A DNA stretch of 64,000 nucleotides from a bacterium (GCA_021784835.1 JAJYHI010000007.1:1-64000); one strand, 5' to 3'. Counted from the stretch's first letter, positions 22,019 through 32,113 are shown. The notes: generated from the sequence alone by a model not told the origin. Numbers and translations: made by a program.

Positions 22019-22318
22019 TTGGCTAGGTCTATTAAAAAAGGTCCTTTTTCCGACAAGCAGCTTTTGGAAAAAGTTGAAAAAGCTTTCGATTCTAACGACA
22101 AGAAGATTATAAAGACGTGGTCCAGAAGGTCCACAATAATTCCTCAAATGGTAGGATTTACTTTTGCCGTGCATAACGGAAAAAAATTTATACCCGTCTT
22201 TGTCAGCGAAAATATGGTCGGACATAAACTTGGAGAATTTAGCGCGACAAGGACTTTTACAATGCATTCCGGAGACAGAAAAGCCAAGGTTAAAACCGGC
22301 GGCGGTTCTTCAAAATAA
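22019..22318 (+). CDS. rpsS: 30S ribosomal protein S19
   Basis: S19 lies in the 30S head with S13. The 99 residues start at TTG ([10 protein letters not shown]) after AGGAG. Conserved segments are [23 protein letters not shown] and [15 protein letters not shown]. The C-terminal KTGGGSSK tail is slightly longer than in E. coli (92 residues). Confidence 0.97.
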   Translation: MARSIKKGPFSDKQLLEKVEKAFDSNDKKIIKTWSRRSTIIPQMVGFTFAVHNGKKFIPVFVSENMVGHKLGEFSATRTFTMHSGDRKAKVKTGGGSSK

Positions 22319-22335
22319 ATATAAAGGGGTAGAAA

Positions 22336-22668
22336 ATGGAGTTCAAAGCAGAAGCGAAATATATAAAAGTGTCTCCTCAAAAAGCAAGGTTGGTAGTTGA
22401 CCTTGTCAGGGGGAAAAAGGTTTACGACGCTATTAATATCTTAAAATTCACGAAGAAAAAGTCCGCTCTTCCGGTATATAAGCTCTTAAAGTCCGCTTTA
22501 GCTAACGCATCGGGAACGGGTAGGGTGGATATAGATAATTTATTTGTATCCAAAATAAACGTAGATATGTCTTTTTCTCTTAAACGGCTCATGCCTAAAG
22601 CTATGGGCAGAGGAGCAACCGTTAAAAAACGCATGAGCAATATTAAAATAGTACTGGAAGAAATTTAA
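22336..22668 (+). CDS. rplV: 50S ribosomal protein L22
   Basis: L22 lines the exit tunnel at the macrolide-sensitive constriction. The 110 residues match the family: AEAKYIKVSPQKARLVVDLV, RGKKVYDAINIL and the beta-hairpin MPKAMGRGATVKKRMSNIKI. It lies 17 bp after rpsS and 15 bp before rpsC. Confidence 0.97.
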   Translation: MEFKAEAKYIKVSPQKARLVVDLVRGKKVYDAINILKFTKKKSALPVYKLLKSALANASGTGRVDIDNLFVSKINVDMSFSLKRLMPKAMGRGATVKKRMSNIKIVLEEI

Positions 22669-22683
22669 AATCGGAGGTAGATT

Positions 22684-23319
22684 TTGGGGCAGAAAGTCAA
22701 TCCAATAGGGCTTAGAATAGGAATCAACAAAACATGGGATTCGGGGTGGTATAACGACCGTAATTATGCAAAATTCTTACATGCGGATTTAAAGATTAGG
22801 GAATTTTTAAAGAAAAAGCTTTATTCGGCGGGAGTATCCAAAATTAGCATAGGCAGAAAAGCCGAGAAATTGATTATAGAGGTATTTGCCGCGAGACCCG
22901 GAATAATTTACGGGAAAAAGGGTTCAACCGATTTCGAAAATATTAAAAATGAGATTGCCAATATTAATAAAATAAAAAATAAAGATATCGATATAAATAT
23001 AGTAGAAGTTAAAAAGCCGGAACTTGATTCGGTTCTGGTTGCAGAAGGCATCGCTTCACAGCTCGAAAAAAGGGTGGCTTTTAAAAGGGCTATGAAAAAA
23101 AGCGTTACTATGGCATTGAAAAGCGGAGCAAAAGGCATAAAAATAACCTGCGGCGGCAGGCTTGCCGGAGCTGAAATCGCAAGAACCGAATGGTATCGCG
23201 AAGGAAGGGTTCCGCTGCATACTCTAAGGGCGGATATAGATTACGGCACCGCCGAAGCCAATACGACTTACGGAAAAATAGGCGTAAAAGTTTGGATTTA
23301 CAAAAAGGACGTCCTTTAA
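22684..23319 (+). CDS. rpsC: 30S ribosomal protein S3
   Basis: S3 is at the mRNA entry channel and contains a KH domain. The 211 residues start with TTG ([13 protein letters not shown]) after CGGAGG. The KH region includes [10 protein letters not shown], and the C-terminal domain has [20 protein letters not shown] and [13 protein letters not shown]. The length is at the short end of the family because the C-terminal tail is brief. Confidence 0.97.
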   Translation: MGQKVNPIGLRIGINKTWDSGWYNDRNYAKFLHADLKIREFLKKKLYSAGVSKISIGRKAEKLIIEVFAARPGIIYGKKGSTDFENIKNEIANINKIKNKDIDINIVEVKKPELDSVLVAEGIASQLEKRVAFKRAMKKSVTMALKSGAKGIKITCGGRLAGAEIARTEWYREGRVPLHTLRADIDYGTAEANTTYGKIGVKVWIYKKDVL

Positions 23320-23381
23320 TTTATTCTTTGAATTAAAAAATAACGGTTAAAGTAATATTAAAGTTAAAAAGGTGAATAAAT

Positions 23382-23795
23382 ATGTTAATGCCCGCTAAAA
23401 CAAAATATAGGAAGCAGATGAAAGGCAGAATGAGAGGAAAAGCCACTAGAGGCAATACCCTCGCATTCGGAGATTTCGGCTTAAAGGTTATGGAGTGCGG
23501 ATACATTACCGCAAGGCAGATAGAAGCCGCTAGAATTGCAATGACGAGGTTCGTTAAAAGGGGCGGAAAAGTCTGGATAAGAATATTTCCCGATAAGCCG
23601 ATTACAAAAAAACCGGCAGAAACGAGAATGGGAAAAGGAAAAGGCAGCGTCGAGGAATGGGTATGCGTCGCAAGGCCCGGATTGGTTCTTTATGAAATGG
23701 AAGGAATATCCAAAGAAATCGCCCGGGAAGCTTTAAGATTGGCGTCGCATAAATTGCCTCTTAAAACGATATTTATAGAGAGAGGAGAATTTTAA
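23382..23795 (+). CDS. rplP: 50S ribosomal protein L16
   Basis: L16 organises the tRNA-binding side of the 50S subunit. The 137 residues match the family: [19 protein letters not shown], then [14 protein letters not shown] and [18 protein letters not shown]. The start at 23382 follows AAAGGTG and agrees with the MLMPKR start usual in L16; a second ATG lies at 23388. Confidence 0.97.
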   Translation: MLMPAKTKYRKQMKGRMRGKATRGNTLAFGDFGLKVMECGYITARQIEAARIAMTRFVKRGGKVWIRIFPDKPITKKPAETRMGKGKGSVEEWVCVARPGLVLYEMEGISKEIAREALRLASHKLPLKTIFIERGEF

Positions 23796-23798
23796 TAT

Positions 23799-23999
23799 AT
23801 GAAATTTAATGAATTAAACGCTATGAACGATAACGAACTTAAAGTTAAGGAATCGGATTTCAGAAAGGAAATCTTTAATCTTGCCATTCAAAAATCTTTG
23901 GGAACCTTGGAAAACTCAAGGCGGATTAGAACGGTTAAAAGGTATATCGCCAGAATAAAAACTATTTTAAACAGAAGAAAAAATGGGAGCTCATTATGA
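23799..23999 (+). CDS. rpmC: 50S ribosomal protein L29
   Basis: L29 lies beside L23 at the exit tunnel. The 66 residues match the family, with two helices, the segment RKEIFNLAIQKSLGTLENSR and KRYIARIKTILNRR. The stop overlaps the rpsQ start as ATGA. It lies 3 bp after rplP. Confidence 0.95.
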   Translation: MKFNELNAMNDNELKVKESDFRKEIFNLAIQKSLGTLENSRRIRTVKRYIARIKTILNRRKNGSSL

Positions 24000-24226
24000 A
24001 AAAAACATATACCGGCATAGTTACGTCGGATAAAATGGATAAAACTATCGTTGCCGAGGTATCCGATATAATAAAGCATCCTGTTTATAAAAAATATGTA
24101 AAAAAAGTTAAAAAATTTAAGATTCATGACGAGAAAAATATAGCTCATGTAGGAGATAAAGTTTTATTTGTAGAAACGCGTCCTTTATCTAAAGAAAAAA
24201 GATGGAATTTAGAAAAAGTTTTTTAA
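23996..24226 (+). CDS. rpsQ: 30S ribosomal protein S17
   Basis: S17 is a primary 16S rRNA binder with an OB fold. The 76 residues show [37 protein letters not shown] and [15 protein letters not shown], all typical. The start overlaps the rpmC stop by 4 bp. Confidence 0.96.
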   Translation: MKKTYTGIVTSDKMDKTIVAEVSDIIKHPVYKKYVKKVKKFKIHDEKNIAHVGDKVLFVETRPLSKEKRWNLEKVF

Positions 24227-24254
24227 TGCAATTAAATATTATGAGGCTATAACA

Positions 24255-24623
24255 ATGATTCAAATGCAAACGGTTCTAAAATCCGCCGATAATTCAGGCG
24301 CAAAGAAGCTTATGTGCATTAAGGTTCTTGGAGGCTCAAAGCGCAAATATGCCGGCATAGGAGACATAATAGTCGTTTCTATAAAAGAAGCGATTCCAAA
24401 TTCTAAGGTTAAAAAAGGCGATGTTTCGAAAGCGGTTATCGTTAGAACCGTAAAAGAGGTTAAACGTCCCGACGGAAGCTATATAAGATTCGATAATAAT
24501 TCCGCCGTACTGATAAACAATCAGAACGAACCTATCGGAACCCGCATTTTCGGTCCCGTGGCAAGAGAGTTGAGGGCAAAAAAATTTATGAGAATTATAT
24601 CATTAGCGCCAGAGGTTTTATAA
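24255..24623 (+). CDS. rplN: 50S ribosomal protein L14
   Basis: L14 takes part in an intersubunit bridge. The 122 residues match the family: [40 protein letters not shown] and [11 protein letters not shown]. It is first in the spc-type cluster and is followed by rplX with a 1-bp gap. Confidence 0.97.
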   Translation: MIQMQTVLKSADNSGAKKLMCIKVLGGSKRKYAGIGDIIVVSIKEAIPNSKVKKGDVSKAVIVRTVKEVKRPDGSYIRFDNNSAVLINNQNEPIGTRIFGPVARELRAKKFMRIISLAPEVL

Positions 24624-24624
24624 A

Positions 24625-24939
24625 ATGACTATAAAATTAAAAAAGAACGATAACGTAATGGTTTTGGCAGGCAAAGAAAAAGGAAAATCCGGAAAGATTA
24701 TTCGCGTTGACAGAGAAAAGAACAGGGTATATATCCAAAAAGTCAATATGATTAAAAGGCATATTAAGCCGAGAAGCGCGCAAGAACCCGGCGGCATAAT
24801 AGACAAAGAAGGCCCCGTAAATATTTCGAATGTAGGCCTATATTGTCCTAAATGCAAAAAAGCCGTTAAGTTTTTGGTTAATATCGATAAAAACGGAAAA
24901 AAAGTAAGGCTTTGCAAGAAATGCGGAGCCGAAGTTTAA
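24625..24939 (+). CDS. rplX: 50S ribosomal protein L24
   Basis: L24 is an assembly initiator with an N-terminal KOW motif ([20 protein letters not shown]). The 104 residues include four C-terminal cysteines at 74, 77, 97 and 100 (CPKC and CKKC) that look like a zinc ribbon, a form found in some bacterial L24 proteins but not in E. coli. It lies between rplN and rplE. Confidence 0.96.
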   Translation: MTIKLKKNDNVMVLAGKEKGKSGKIIRVDREKNRVYIQKVNMIKRHIKPRSAQEPGGIIDKEGPVNISNVGLYCPKCKKAVKFLVNIDKNGKKVRLCKKCGAEV

Positions 24940-24956
24940 TTTTGGAGGAATTAAAA

Positions 24957-25499
24957 TTGACTGCAAGATATAAAGAAATTTATAAAAAAGACGTTGTTCC
25001 CAAATTAATAAAAGAGATGGGCTATAAAAATATACATCAGATACCCAAACTGGAGAAGATAGTCATCAATATGGGTCTAGGAGAAGCGACTTCTAATTCA
25101 AAAATAATCGAACAGTCGGTAGCCGAACTGTCTAAAATTGCCGGTCAAAAACCCGTGGTTTCAAAGGCTAAAAAGTCTATCGCGGCTTTTAAGTTAAAAG
25201 AAAATCAGGAAATAGGCTGTTTTGTCACGTTAAGAAGCGATAGGATGTATGATTTTTTCGATAAGCTTATAAACGTGTCTCTTCCAAGAGTTAGAGATTT
25301 TAAGGGGGTTTCCAGGAAAGCATTCGACGGCCGCGGCAACTATACCTTAGGCGTAAAGGAGCAGGTGATTTTTCCCGAAATAAGTTATGAACTTATTGAA
25401 AAGATTAAAGGAATGAACATAACGATAGTAACATCGGCTAATAATAACGAAGACGGATATAAACTTTTAAAAAGTTTTAATTTTCCCTTTAGAAATTAG
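24957..25499 (+). CDS. rplE: 50S ribosomal protein L5
   Basis: L5 binds 5S rRNA and contacts the P-site tRNA. I chose the TTG at 24957 because GGAGG lies 8-12 nt upstream and it gives the usual 180 residues. The ATG at 24912 would add 15 residues overlapping rplX. Conserved segments are [31 protein letters not shown] and [17 protein letters not shown]. Confidence 0.95.
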   Translation: MTARYKEIYKKDVVPKLIKEMGYKNIHQIPKLEKIVINMGLGEATSNSKIIEQSVAELSKIAGQKPVVSKAKKSIAAFKLKENQEIGCFVTLRSDRMYDFFDKLINVSLPRVRDFKGVSRKAFDGRGNYTLGVKEQVIFPEISYELIEKIKGMNITIVTSANNNEDGYKLLKSFNFPFRN

Positions 25500-25511
25500 G
25501 AGATTAGGCAT

Positions 25512-25697
25512 ATGGCAAAAAAGTCTATGATAATTAAAGCAATTAGGAATCCGAAGTTTAAAGTCAGGGCGCACAACAGATGTCCTATTTGCGGAAGGCC
25601 CCGCGGCTATTACAGAAAATTCGATATGTGCAGAATTTGCTTCAGGACTTATTCGAGCAAAGGGCTTATTCCCGGAGTTACAAAATCAAGCTGGTAA
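25512..25697 (+). CDS. rpsN: 30S ribosomal protein S14, zinc type
   Basis: S14 lies in the 30S head. This is the short 61-residue type with cysteines at 24, 27, 40 and 43 (CPIC and CRIC) binding zinc, followed by [18 protein letters not shown]. The AGGAG site precedes the ATG. It lies between rplE and rpsH in standard spc order. The long 101-residue zinc-free form of E. coli is not present here. Confidence 0.97.
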   Translation: MAKKSMIIKAIRNPKFKVRAHNRCPICGRPRGYYRKFDMCRICFRTYSSKGLIPGVTKSSW

Positions 25698-25749
25698 TAA
25701 AGAAATAATTTATTTATTTAATATATTTAAGCGAGGATAAAAAGAAAAG

Positions 25750-26148
25750 ATGACTTATCCGATTTCAGATATGATTGTTAGAATAAAAAACGCGTATAAA
25801 GCGGGCAAAGAAAAAGTAAGCATGCCTTATTCAGGGTTAAAGGAAAATATTTGCGGAATATTAAAAAGGGAAGGATTCATAGAAGATTATTCCATCGAAA
25901 ATGCCGACGTCGTTTCAACCAAAAACATCGATATAAAACTTGCATATTTTGAAAGCAAAAAACCCACTATAATTGACATAAAGACCACAAGCACTCCCGG
26001 AATAAGGTTTTATAAGAAAGCTAAAGATATCAGGCCGTTTAAAAACGGTTTAGGAATGGAAATTTTTTCGACTTCTTCGGGAATCTTATCGGATGTCGAA
26101 TGTAAAGAAAAGAAAATCGGCGGACTTTCATTAATAAAAGTTTTTTAA
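25750..26148 (+). CDS. rpsH: 30S ribosomal protein S8
   Basis: S8 binds the central domain of 16S rRNA and, in E. coli, represses the spc operon. The 132 residues match the family: YPISDMIVRIKNAYKAGKEK at the N-terminus and a C-terminal half with GLGMEIFSTSSGILSDVE, close to the GxxIxSTSxGxxTD signature. Confidence 0.96.
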   Translation: MTYPISDMIVRIKNAYKAGKEKVSMPYSGLKENICGILKREGFIEDYSIENADVVSTKNIDIKLAYFESKKPTIIDIKTTSTPGIRFYKKAKDIRPFKNGLGMEIFSTSSGILSDVECKEKKIGGLSLIKVF

Positions 26149-26176
26149 CATATTAAAAAATAAAAGGTAACGATAA

Positions 26177-26716
26177 ATGTCGAGAATAGGTAAAAAACCG
26201 GTAGAAATTCCAAAAGGCGTTAAAGTCGAACTGAACGGAGATATTCTTACTTCATCTGGCTCTTTGGGAAAAATATCGAAAAAAATTCCTGAAGGAATAA
26301 TTATTGATTTAACTGACTCCCTTATTTACGTAAAATTGAAAGACAACAATCCCGATTTTGAAAAATATACGGGTTTGACGAGAACTATCGTCGCCAATGC
26401 GGTTAACGGCGTAGCGCAGGGATTTTCAAAAGACCTGGAGATTATCGGGGTGGGATACAAAGCAGAAGTAAAAAATAGAAATCTCATATTAAACTTGGGT
26501 TTTTCGCATCAGGTCAATTTTATAATTCCCGAAGGCATCAATATCGCCGTCGATAAAAACACGCTGCTTAAAATTTCAGGCTACGATAAAGAGCTCGTCG
26601 GACTTGTCGCATCACGCATAAGAGGCTTAAGAAAACCAGAGCCTTACAAGGGTAAGGGGATTAAATATTCGAATGAAGTTATAAGACGCAAAGTCGGCAA
26701 AGCTTCCGGAAAATAA
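26177..26716 (+). CDS. rplF: 50S ribosomal protein L6
   Basis: L6 lies near the factor-binding site. The 179 residues match the family: MSRIGKKPVEIPKGVKVEL, GLTRTIVANAVNGVAQGF, GVGYKAEV and the C-terminal IRGLRKPEPYKGKGIKY. Standard spc order. Confidence 0.97.
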   Translation: MSRIGKKPVEIPKGVKVELNGDILTSSGSLGKISKKIPEGIIIDLTDSLIYVKLKDNNPDFEKYTGLTRTIVANAVNGVAQGFSKDLEIIGVGYKAEVKNRNLILNLGFSHQVNFIIPEGINIAVDKNTLLKISGYDKELVGLVASRIRGLRKPEPYKGKGIKYSNEVIRRKVGKASGK

Positions 26717-26744
26717 AAATTTTGATTAAAAAAAGGAATTGTTT

Positions 26745-27101
26745 ATGAAAAATAAAATCGAAAAAAGGCTGCGCAGGAAGGCGCACATAAAAAAGATTAT
26801 GAAAAATAACGTTAAGCCCAGGATGTGCGTGTTTAAAAGTTTAAACAATATATACGTCCAGGTATTTTCGTCAGATAATAATGTACTTGTGCAGGCGTCT
26901 TCCCTTTCTAAAGATATGAGGGAAAAAATTAAAGGACATAAAGGAAATATAGAAGCCGCAAAAATCGTAGGAAAGGAAATAGCCGAGCAGTGCAAAAACA
27001 AATCAATAATCGATGTTGCGTTCGATAGAAACGGATATATTTACCATGGAAGGGTTAAAGCATTAGCCGACGCCGCGCGTGAAAACGGTTTAAATTTTTA
27101 A
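26745..27101 (+). CDS. rplR: 50S ribosomal protein L18
   Basis: L18 binds 5S rRNA. The ATG at 26745 follows AAAGGAA and gives 118 residues; a TTG two codons upstream is not needed. Conserved segments are [35 protein letters not shown] and the end [21 protein letters not shown] 93-bp spacer separates it from rpsE. Confidence 0.96.
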   Translation: MKNKIEKRLRRKAHIKKIMKNNVKPRMCVFKSLNNIYVQVFSSDNNVLVQASSLSKDMREKIKGHKGNIEAAKIVGKEIAEQCKNKSIIDVAFDRNGYIYHGRVKALADAARENGLNF

Positions 27102-27194
27102 ATCGACATATGCTATTCCGAATGGAATACATATTTTCTCTTTAAAAGTTATAAACGCTTAATTAAAGAGAAATATAAATACGAGGAGGATAAT

Positions 27195-27680
27195 TTGGAC
27201 AAATTAAAAGTTGAAGATTTAAATATTAAAGATAAAGTTATTCATATTTCAAGGGTCGCAAAAGTGGTCAAGGGCGGAAGGAGATTTGGTTTCTCTGCAT
27301 TGGTAGTAGCCGGAGACCCCGATTCCAATTTTGTCGGCATAGGCCTGGGCAAAGCTAAAGAAGTGCCGGAAGCGATAAGGAAAGGCACAGAACAGGCAAA
27401 AAAAAATTTGATGAGGGTTAAAGTTCATAAAAATACTATCCCTCACGAACAATATGGCAAAAGCGGCGCCGGTTACGTGTTTATGAAGCCTGCCCCAGAG
27501 GGAACGGGAATAATCGCCGGCGGCGCCATGAGGGCGATATTCGAACTTTCCGGCGTAAGGAATGTCTACGCCAAGTCCATAGGCTCTTCAAATCCGCATA
27601 ACGTCGCAAATGCTACTTTGAAATGTATTTCGTCATTTTTCTATAAGGGAGAACTGGTAAAAAGAAGGAAAAAATCGTAA
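27195..27680 (+). CDS. rpsE: 30S ribosomal protein S5
   Basis: S5 shapes decoding accuracy at the mRNA entry. The 161 residues start with TTG after GAGGAGG. Conserved segments are [38 protein letters not shown] and [20 protein letters not shown]. The next gene is rplO, 37 bp on, so rpmD (L30), which usually sits here, is missing. Confidence 0.97.
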   Translation: MDKLKVEDLNIKDKVIHISRVAKVVKGGRRFGFSALVVAGDPDSNFVGIGLGKAKEVPEAIRKGTEQAKKNLMRVKVHKNTIPHEQYGKSGAGYVFMKPAPEGTGIIAGGAMRAIFELSGVRNVYAKSIGSSNPHNVANATLKCISSFFYKGELVKRRKKS

Positions 27681-27717
27681 TCAAATAATTATTTTAAGAG
27701 CAGGGGATTGTAAATAA

Positions 27718-28152
27718 ATGATTAATTTAAGCGAATTCGGAAAACACAATAATAAAAAAATTAAAAGGCTTGGAAGAGGCGCAGGGTCAGGCCACGGACA
27801 GACGTCCGGAAAAGGAAACAAAGGCCAGAACGCAAGGGCCGGCGGCGGAGTGAGGCCGGGATTTGAAGGCGGACAAATGCCTTACATCAGAAGGGTTCCC
27901 AAAAGAGGCTTCAATAATCCCCTTAGAGAGCATATGGCGATTATTAATTTTACCTCTTTAGAAAATTTAAAAAGCGAAGACATAGATATAGATATTTTGA
28001 AGCTGAACGGAATTTTAAAGAATAAAGAGAATAAATATAAATTATTGGGCTCAGGCGAAATCGGCAGGAAAATTAACGTTGTCTGCAATAAGATATCTAA
28101 GAGCGCTAAAGAAAAAATTGAAAAGAACGGCGGAACTGTAAGGATAATATAA
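27718..28152 (+). CDS. rplO: 50S ribosomal protein L15
   Basis: L15 is a late assembly protein of the 50S subunit. The 144 residues match the family: a basic Gly-rich N-terminus (RLGRGAGSGHGQTSGKGNKG), GFEGGQMPYIRRVPKRGF, and the C-terminal domain ending in KIEKNGGTVRII. It lies 2 bp before secY. Confidence 0.96.
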   Translation: MINLSEFGKHNNKKIKRLGRGAGSGHGQTSGKGNKGQNARAGGGVRPGFEGGQMPYIRRVPKRGFNNPLREHMAIINFTSLENLKSEDIDIDILKLNGILKNKENKYKLLGSGEIGRKINVVCNKISKSAKEKIEKNGGTVRII

Positions 28153-28154
28153 TA

Positions 28155-29453
28155 ATGGCGCAAAGTTTTGAAAATGTAGGAAAAATACCTGAATTACGGA
28201 ATAGAATATTTTATACTCTTTTAATGTTCGTAGTGTTCAGGATTGGGGTCCACATAACTACTCCAGGCGTAGACCCCGTCGCGTTGTCCCAATTCTTTAA
28301 CGCATCCAACAGTAATTTATTCGGACTTTTTAATATGTTTACCGGAGGAGCGTTAGCCCGTTTTTCCATATTTTCCCTTGGAATAATGCCTTACATTAGT
28401 TCGTCCATCATATTCCAGATGCTTCCCATGGTCATTCCTTCTTTGGACAGATTGCAAAAAGAAGGCGAATCGGGAAGGAAAAAATTTATGCAATATACAA
28501 GGTACGGTACGGTAGTTCTTTCCCTGTTTCAGTCGGTAGGGATAAGCTACGGAATAGAATCCATGAGAAGCCCGATGGGGTCGCCCGTGGTAAGCCGTCC
28601 AGGCATGAGTTTTATGATTATTTCAGTCATAGCCCTTACGGCTGGAACTATATTCGTGATGTGGATTGGCGAAGAGATTTCCGAACACGGCATAGGCAAC
28701 GGAATATCGCTTATTATATTCGCGGGAATCGTCGCGGCTATTCCGGGAGCGTTTATAAATACCATAAAAATGGTAAGGTTAGGAGAAATCAACATAATGC
28801 TTTTAGTTTTAATATTGGCTTTAATGATTCTGGTCATAGGTTTTATCGTTTTCGTGGAATCGGCCCAGAGGCGCATTCCGGTGCAGTATGCAAAAAAAAT
28901 GATAGGCAGAAAGCTATATTCCGGCCAAACAAGCTATCTTCCTTTAAAAATAAACACCCCCGGCGTAATCCCGCCTATTTTTGCAATGTCGATACTTCTT
29001 TTTCCAGCGACAATAGCCAATTTTATTAAAGTTCCGATTTTTGAAAGAATTTCCGGATATTTAAACCCTTCAGGACTGCCTTACAATATTGCTTTCGTCG
29101 TATTGATTTTTTTCTTTTGCTATTTTTATACCGCAATTACTTTTAAAGTTGACGACGTTGCGGACGATTTGCGCAAATACGGCGGTAACGTTCCGGGAAT
29201 TAAACCGGGGAAATCGACCGCTTCATATATAGATAAGATTTTAAACAGGGTAACTTTTATAGGGGCAATATACGTTTCTTTAATCTGTTTATTGCCGACT
29301 ATTTTAATAAACAAATTTCACGTGCCGTTTTATTTCGGCGGAACGGGCCTTTTAATAGTCGTCGTAGTCGCTATGGACACTATAGTTCAGATACAGTCGC
29401 ATTTGTTATACAGAAATTACGACAGCTTATTAAAAAAAGCATCAAAAAAATAG
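28155..29453 (+). CDS. secY: Preprotein translocase subunit SecY
   Basis: SecY is the channel of the Sec translocon in the inner membrane. The 432 residues with about ten hydrophobic spans match the family. Recognisable segments are ELRNRIFYTLLMFVVFRIG, GIMPYISSSIIFQ, RRIPVQYAKKM, GVIPPIFAMSILLFP and ADDLRKYGGNVPGIKPGK. Its partner SecE is at 2922. It is followed by adk and map, the standard spc-alpha junction. Confidence 0.98.
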   Translation: MAQSFENVGKIPELRNRIFYTLLMFVVFRIGVHITTPGVDPVALSQFFNASNSNLFGLFNMFTGGALARFSIFSLGIMPYISSSIIFQMLPMVIPSLDRLQKEGESGRKKFMQYTRYGTVVLSLFQSVGISYGIESMRSPMGSPVVSRPGMSFMIISVIALTAGTIFVMWIGEEISEHGIGNGISLIIFAGIVAAIPGAFINTIKMVRLGEINIMLLVLILALMILVIGFIVFVESAQRRIPVQYAKKMIGRKLYSGQTSYLPLKINTPGVIPPIFAMSILLFPATIANFIKVPIFERISGYLNPSGLPYNIAFVVLIFFFCYFYTAITFKVDDVADDLRKYGGNVPGIKPGKSTASYIDKILNRVTFIGAIYVSLICLLPTILINKFHVPFYFGGTGLLIVVVVAMDTIVQIQSHLLYRNYDSLLKKASKK

Positions 29454-29494
29454 TCATTGAATTTATAAATTAATAATAATCAAAAGGGGGAAAA

Positions 29495-30142
29495 ATGAAA
29501 AGTAAGATTTACATACTTATAGGACCTCCCGGTGCGGGAAAGGGAACTCAGGCTAAAAACATTGCAAATACAAAAGGTTTTGTTCTGATATCAACGGGCG
29601 ATCTTTTAAGGGAAAACGTCGAAAAAAAAACCGAACTTGGCCAAATCGCCAAGTCTTTTATGGATAAAGGCGAGTTTGTTCCAATCGATTTAGTGGCAAA
29701 AATAATCAAAGCGAATATCGAGCAAAATCTTAATAAAAACGGTTTCTTATTTGACGGGTTTCCGAGAGATTTATCTCAAAATATACTGCTTGACGGGATG
29801 CTTAAAGAGTTTGACCTTGAAGTAGATAAAGTAATCTATATAGACGTCAAAGACGAAGCGATACTTGAAAGGCTAACGAATAGAAGAGTGTGCCCGAAAT
29901 GCAAAAAGGTGTACCATATGAAATTCAATAAGCCTAAAAAAGACGAATTATGCGATGATTGCGGAGTAGCGTTGGCTACAAGAGACGACGATAAACCCGA
30001 AGTTATTAAAAACAGGCTTGCCACGTATCATAAAGTCACGCATCCTCTGGTCGAACATTTTGAAAAATTAGGCAAAGTAATCAGGATTGACGGAAGCAAA
30101 TCTCCGAAAGAGGTCGAGAACGAAATAATTTCGAATATCTGA
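29495..30142 (+). CDS. adk: Adenylate kinase
   Basis: Catalyses ATP + AMP = 2 ADP in the cytoplasm. The 215 residues match the long-LID family. The P-loop is GPPGAGKGTQA (residues 10-20), the AMP-binding segment FLFDGFPRD (84-92), and the LID carries four cysteines at 133, 136, 153 and 156 (CPKC and CDDC), the zinc-binding form common in Gram-positives and some diderms. AGGGGG precedes the ATG. It lies between secY and map. Confidence 0.98.
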   Translation: MKSKIYILIGPPGAGKGTQAKNIANTKGFVLISTGDLLRENVEKKTELGQIAKSFMDKGEFVPIDLVAKIIKANIEQNLNKNGFLFDGFPRDLSQNILLDGMLKEFDLEVDKVIYIDVKDEAILERLTNRRVCPKCKKVYHMKFNKPKKDELCDDCGVALATRDDDKPEVIKNRLATYHKVTHPLVEHFEKLGKVIRIDGSKSPKEVENEIISNI

Positions 30143-30149
30143 ACGACGG

Positions 30150-30890
30150 ATGATAAATCTAAAAAATAAAGCGGATATCGAAGGCATAAAAAAAGCAGGC
30201 GAAATCGTAAATAAAGTATTAAATGAACTTTCAGAAATAACCAAGCCGGGCATTAAGACAATCGAGTATGACATTGCCGCCGAAAGGGCCGCATTATCGT
30301 TAAAAGCTTTGCCGGCGTTTAAGGGATATAACGGATTTCCGTTTTCTATCTGCGTTTCGGTAAACGAAGAAGTCGTGCATGGATTTCCTTCGCAGAGGAG
30401 ACTTAAGGAAGGTGATATAGTAAGTTTAGATTTTGGCTCCTATTATAACGGTTATTATGCCGATGCCGCCGTTACCGTTCCGGTAGGCGATATATCCGGT
30501 TCGGCTTTTGACTTGATAAGCGTTACGAGGGAAGCGTTAAATATTGGAATATCAAAGGCTGTTTACGGCAATAAAATAAACGACGTTTCTAAAGCAATAG
30601 AAGATTTCGTGGTAAAAAACAAATATTCCGTCGTAAGGGATTTTGTCGGACATGGAGTAGGCTTTAAATTGCATGAAGAGCCTCAGGTTCCTAATTATTA
30701 TATTAAAGATAACGATATATTAATCGAGGACGGCATGGTCATAGCTATCGAGCCTATGGTTAACGAATTTAGTCATAAAGTAAGAATAAAAAAAAACGGA
30801 TGGACGGTCGTTACAAAAGATTGCGGCCTTTCTGCTCATTTTGAGCACACCGTCGCGATAACAAAAGAAGGACAGCAAATTCTTACATAG
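30150..30890 (+). CDS. map: Methionine aminopeptidase, type I
   Basis: Removes N-terminal methionine from nascent proteins. The 246 residues match type Ia enzymes. Metal ligands are visible: D94 and D105 ([15 protein letters not shown]), H168 (FVGHGVG), E201 (IAIEPM) and E232 (HFEHTVAIT), with the second active-site histidine at 175. It starts 7 bp after adk and ends 8 bp before infA. Confidence 0.98.
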   Translation: MINLKNKADIEGIKKAGEIVNKVLNELSEITKPGIKTIEYDIAAERAALSLKALPAFKGYNGFPFSICVSVNEEVVHGFPSQRRLKEGDIVSLDFGSYYNGYYADAAVTVPVGDISGSAFDLISVTREALNIGISKAVYGNKINDVSKAIEDFVVKNKYSVVRDFVGHGVGFKLHEEPQVPNYYIKDNDILIEDGMVIAIEPMVNEFSHKVRIKKNGWTVVTKDCGLSAHFEHTVAITKEGQQILT

Positions 30891-30898
30891 GAAAATTT

Positions 30899-31120
30899 AT
30901 GTCCAATAAAGAAGATTTAATAGAAGTTGACGGAACCGTGGTCGAACCTTTGCCTAACGCAATGTTCAGGGTCGAATTAGAAAACGGCTATAAAGTGCTG
31001 GCGCATATATCGGGGAAAATGCGCATGCATTATATTAAGATTCTTCCCGGCGATAAAGTAACCGTTCAGTTGTCCCCCTATGATTTGACAAGAGGACGGA
31101 TTATATTCAGAGGAAAGTAA
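30899..31120 (+). CDS. infA: Translation initiation factor IF-1
   Basis: IF-1 blocks the A site during initiation. The 73 residues are the usual length and form one S1/OB fold: [40 protein letters not shown] and [15 protein letters not shown]. It lies between map and rpmJ, as in many bacteria. Confidence 0.97.
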   Translation: MSNKEDLIEVDGTVVEPLPNAMFRVELENGYKVLAHISGKMRMHYIKILPGDKVTVQLSPYDLTRGRIIFRGK

Positions 31121-31170
31121 ATTAATTAAAGTTATATAAAATAAATAGAAAAAAAGCAAAGGAGCCAAAA

Positions 31171-31284
31171 TTGAAAGTAAGGTCTTCCGTAAAAAAAATA
31201 TGCGATAAGTGCAAAGTAATCAAAAGGAAAGGGGTCGTCAGGATAATTTGCGAAAACCCTAAACACAAGCAGCGCCAAGGCTAA
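31171..31284 (+). CDS. rpmJ: 50S ribosomal protein L36
   Basis: A 37-residue large-subunit protein starting at TTG after AAGGAG. The zinc ligands are C11, C14, C27 and H32, with the family sequence [20 protein letters not shown] at the N-terminus and a basic KHKQRQG end. It lies between infA and rpsM, the standard position. Confidence 0.96.
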   Translation: MKVRSSVKKICDKCKVIKRKGVVRIICENPKHKQRQG

Positions 31285-31296
31285 AAAGGAGGAAAA

Positions 31297-31671
31297 ATGG
31301 CAAGAATCTCAGGAATAGATTTACCTAAAAATAAGAGGATAGAAGTGGCTTTAACTTATATTTACGGCATCGGCAAAGCATTGTCCAACAGGATTTTAGA
31401 AAAATCGGGCGTCAGCTTAGACATTAAGGTAAAAGATTTGTCCGACATACAGATTAACAATATCAGGCAGTTTATAGATAACGAGTTTAAAGTAGAAGGC
31501 GACCTCAGAAGAGAAGTCCAAATGAATATTAAGAGATTAATAGATATTGGTAGCTATAGAGGGTTGAGGCATAAAAAGGGATTGCCCGCCAGGGGACAGA
31601 GGACGAAAACTAACGCAAGGACGAGAAAAGGGCCAAGAAAATCCACCGTAGCCGCCGCAAAAGCAAAATAG
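31297..31671 (+). CDS. rpsM: 30S ribosomal protein S13
   Basis: S13 links the 30S head to the 50S subunit. The 124 residues match the family: [20 protein letters not shown], the helix-two-turn-helix around [12 protein letters not shown], and the basic tail [29 protein letters not shown] precedes the ATG. First gene of the alpha-type cluster. Confidence 0.97.
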   Translation: MARISGIDLPKNKRIEVALTYIYGIGKALSNRILEKSGVSLDIKVKDLSDIQINNIRQFIDNEFKVEGDLRREVQMNIKRLIDIGSYRGLRHKKGLPARGQRTKTNARTRKGPRKSTVAAAKAK

Positions 31672-31717
31672 TTTATATAACAAATAAATTTTAATTTAAG
31701 AGGTATCCGAGGTATAA

Positions 31718-32113
31718 ATGGCCAACGTTAAAAAAAATGCACCGAAAAAGAAAAAAGAGAAAAAAAATATTCAAAACGCAATCGCCCATATAAAATCTAC
31801 ATTTAATAATACGATAGTGAGTATTACCGATTTAAGCGGAAACGTTCTCGCATGGGCAAGTTCCGGCACAAGCGGATTTAAGGGTTCGAGAAAAAGCACT
31901 CCCTACGCGGGGCAGGTAGCCGCCGAACAGGCGGCTAAAAGAGTTTCCGATTACGGAGTTTCCAATATAGAAGTTTACATAAAGGGTCCGGGCGGAGGCA
32001 GGGAATCGGCGTTAAGGGCGCTTCAAAGCTCGGGATTTAATATTACGTTGATAAAAGATGTTACTCCTATACCGCATAACGGATGCAGGCCTCCGAAAAG
32101 AAGGAGAGTTTAA
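31718..32113 (+). CDS. rpsK: 30S ribosomal protein S11
   Basis: S11 sits in the 30S platform. The 131 residues match the family: [54 protein letters not shown] and the end [17 protein letters not shown]. The N-terminus is a lysine-rich tail of about 20 residues. Confidence 0.97.
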   Translation: MANVKKNAPKKKKEKKNIQNAIAHIKSTFNNTIVSITDLSGNVLAWASSGTSGFKGSRKSTPYAGQVAAEQAAKRVSDYGVSNIEVYIKGPGGGRESALRALQSSGFNITLIKDVTPIPHNGCRPPKRRRV

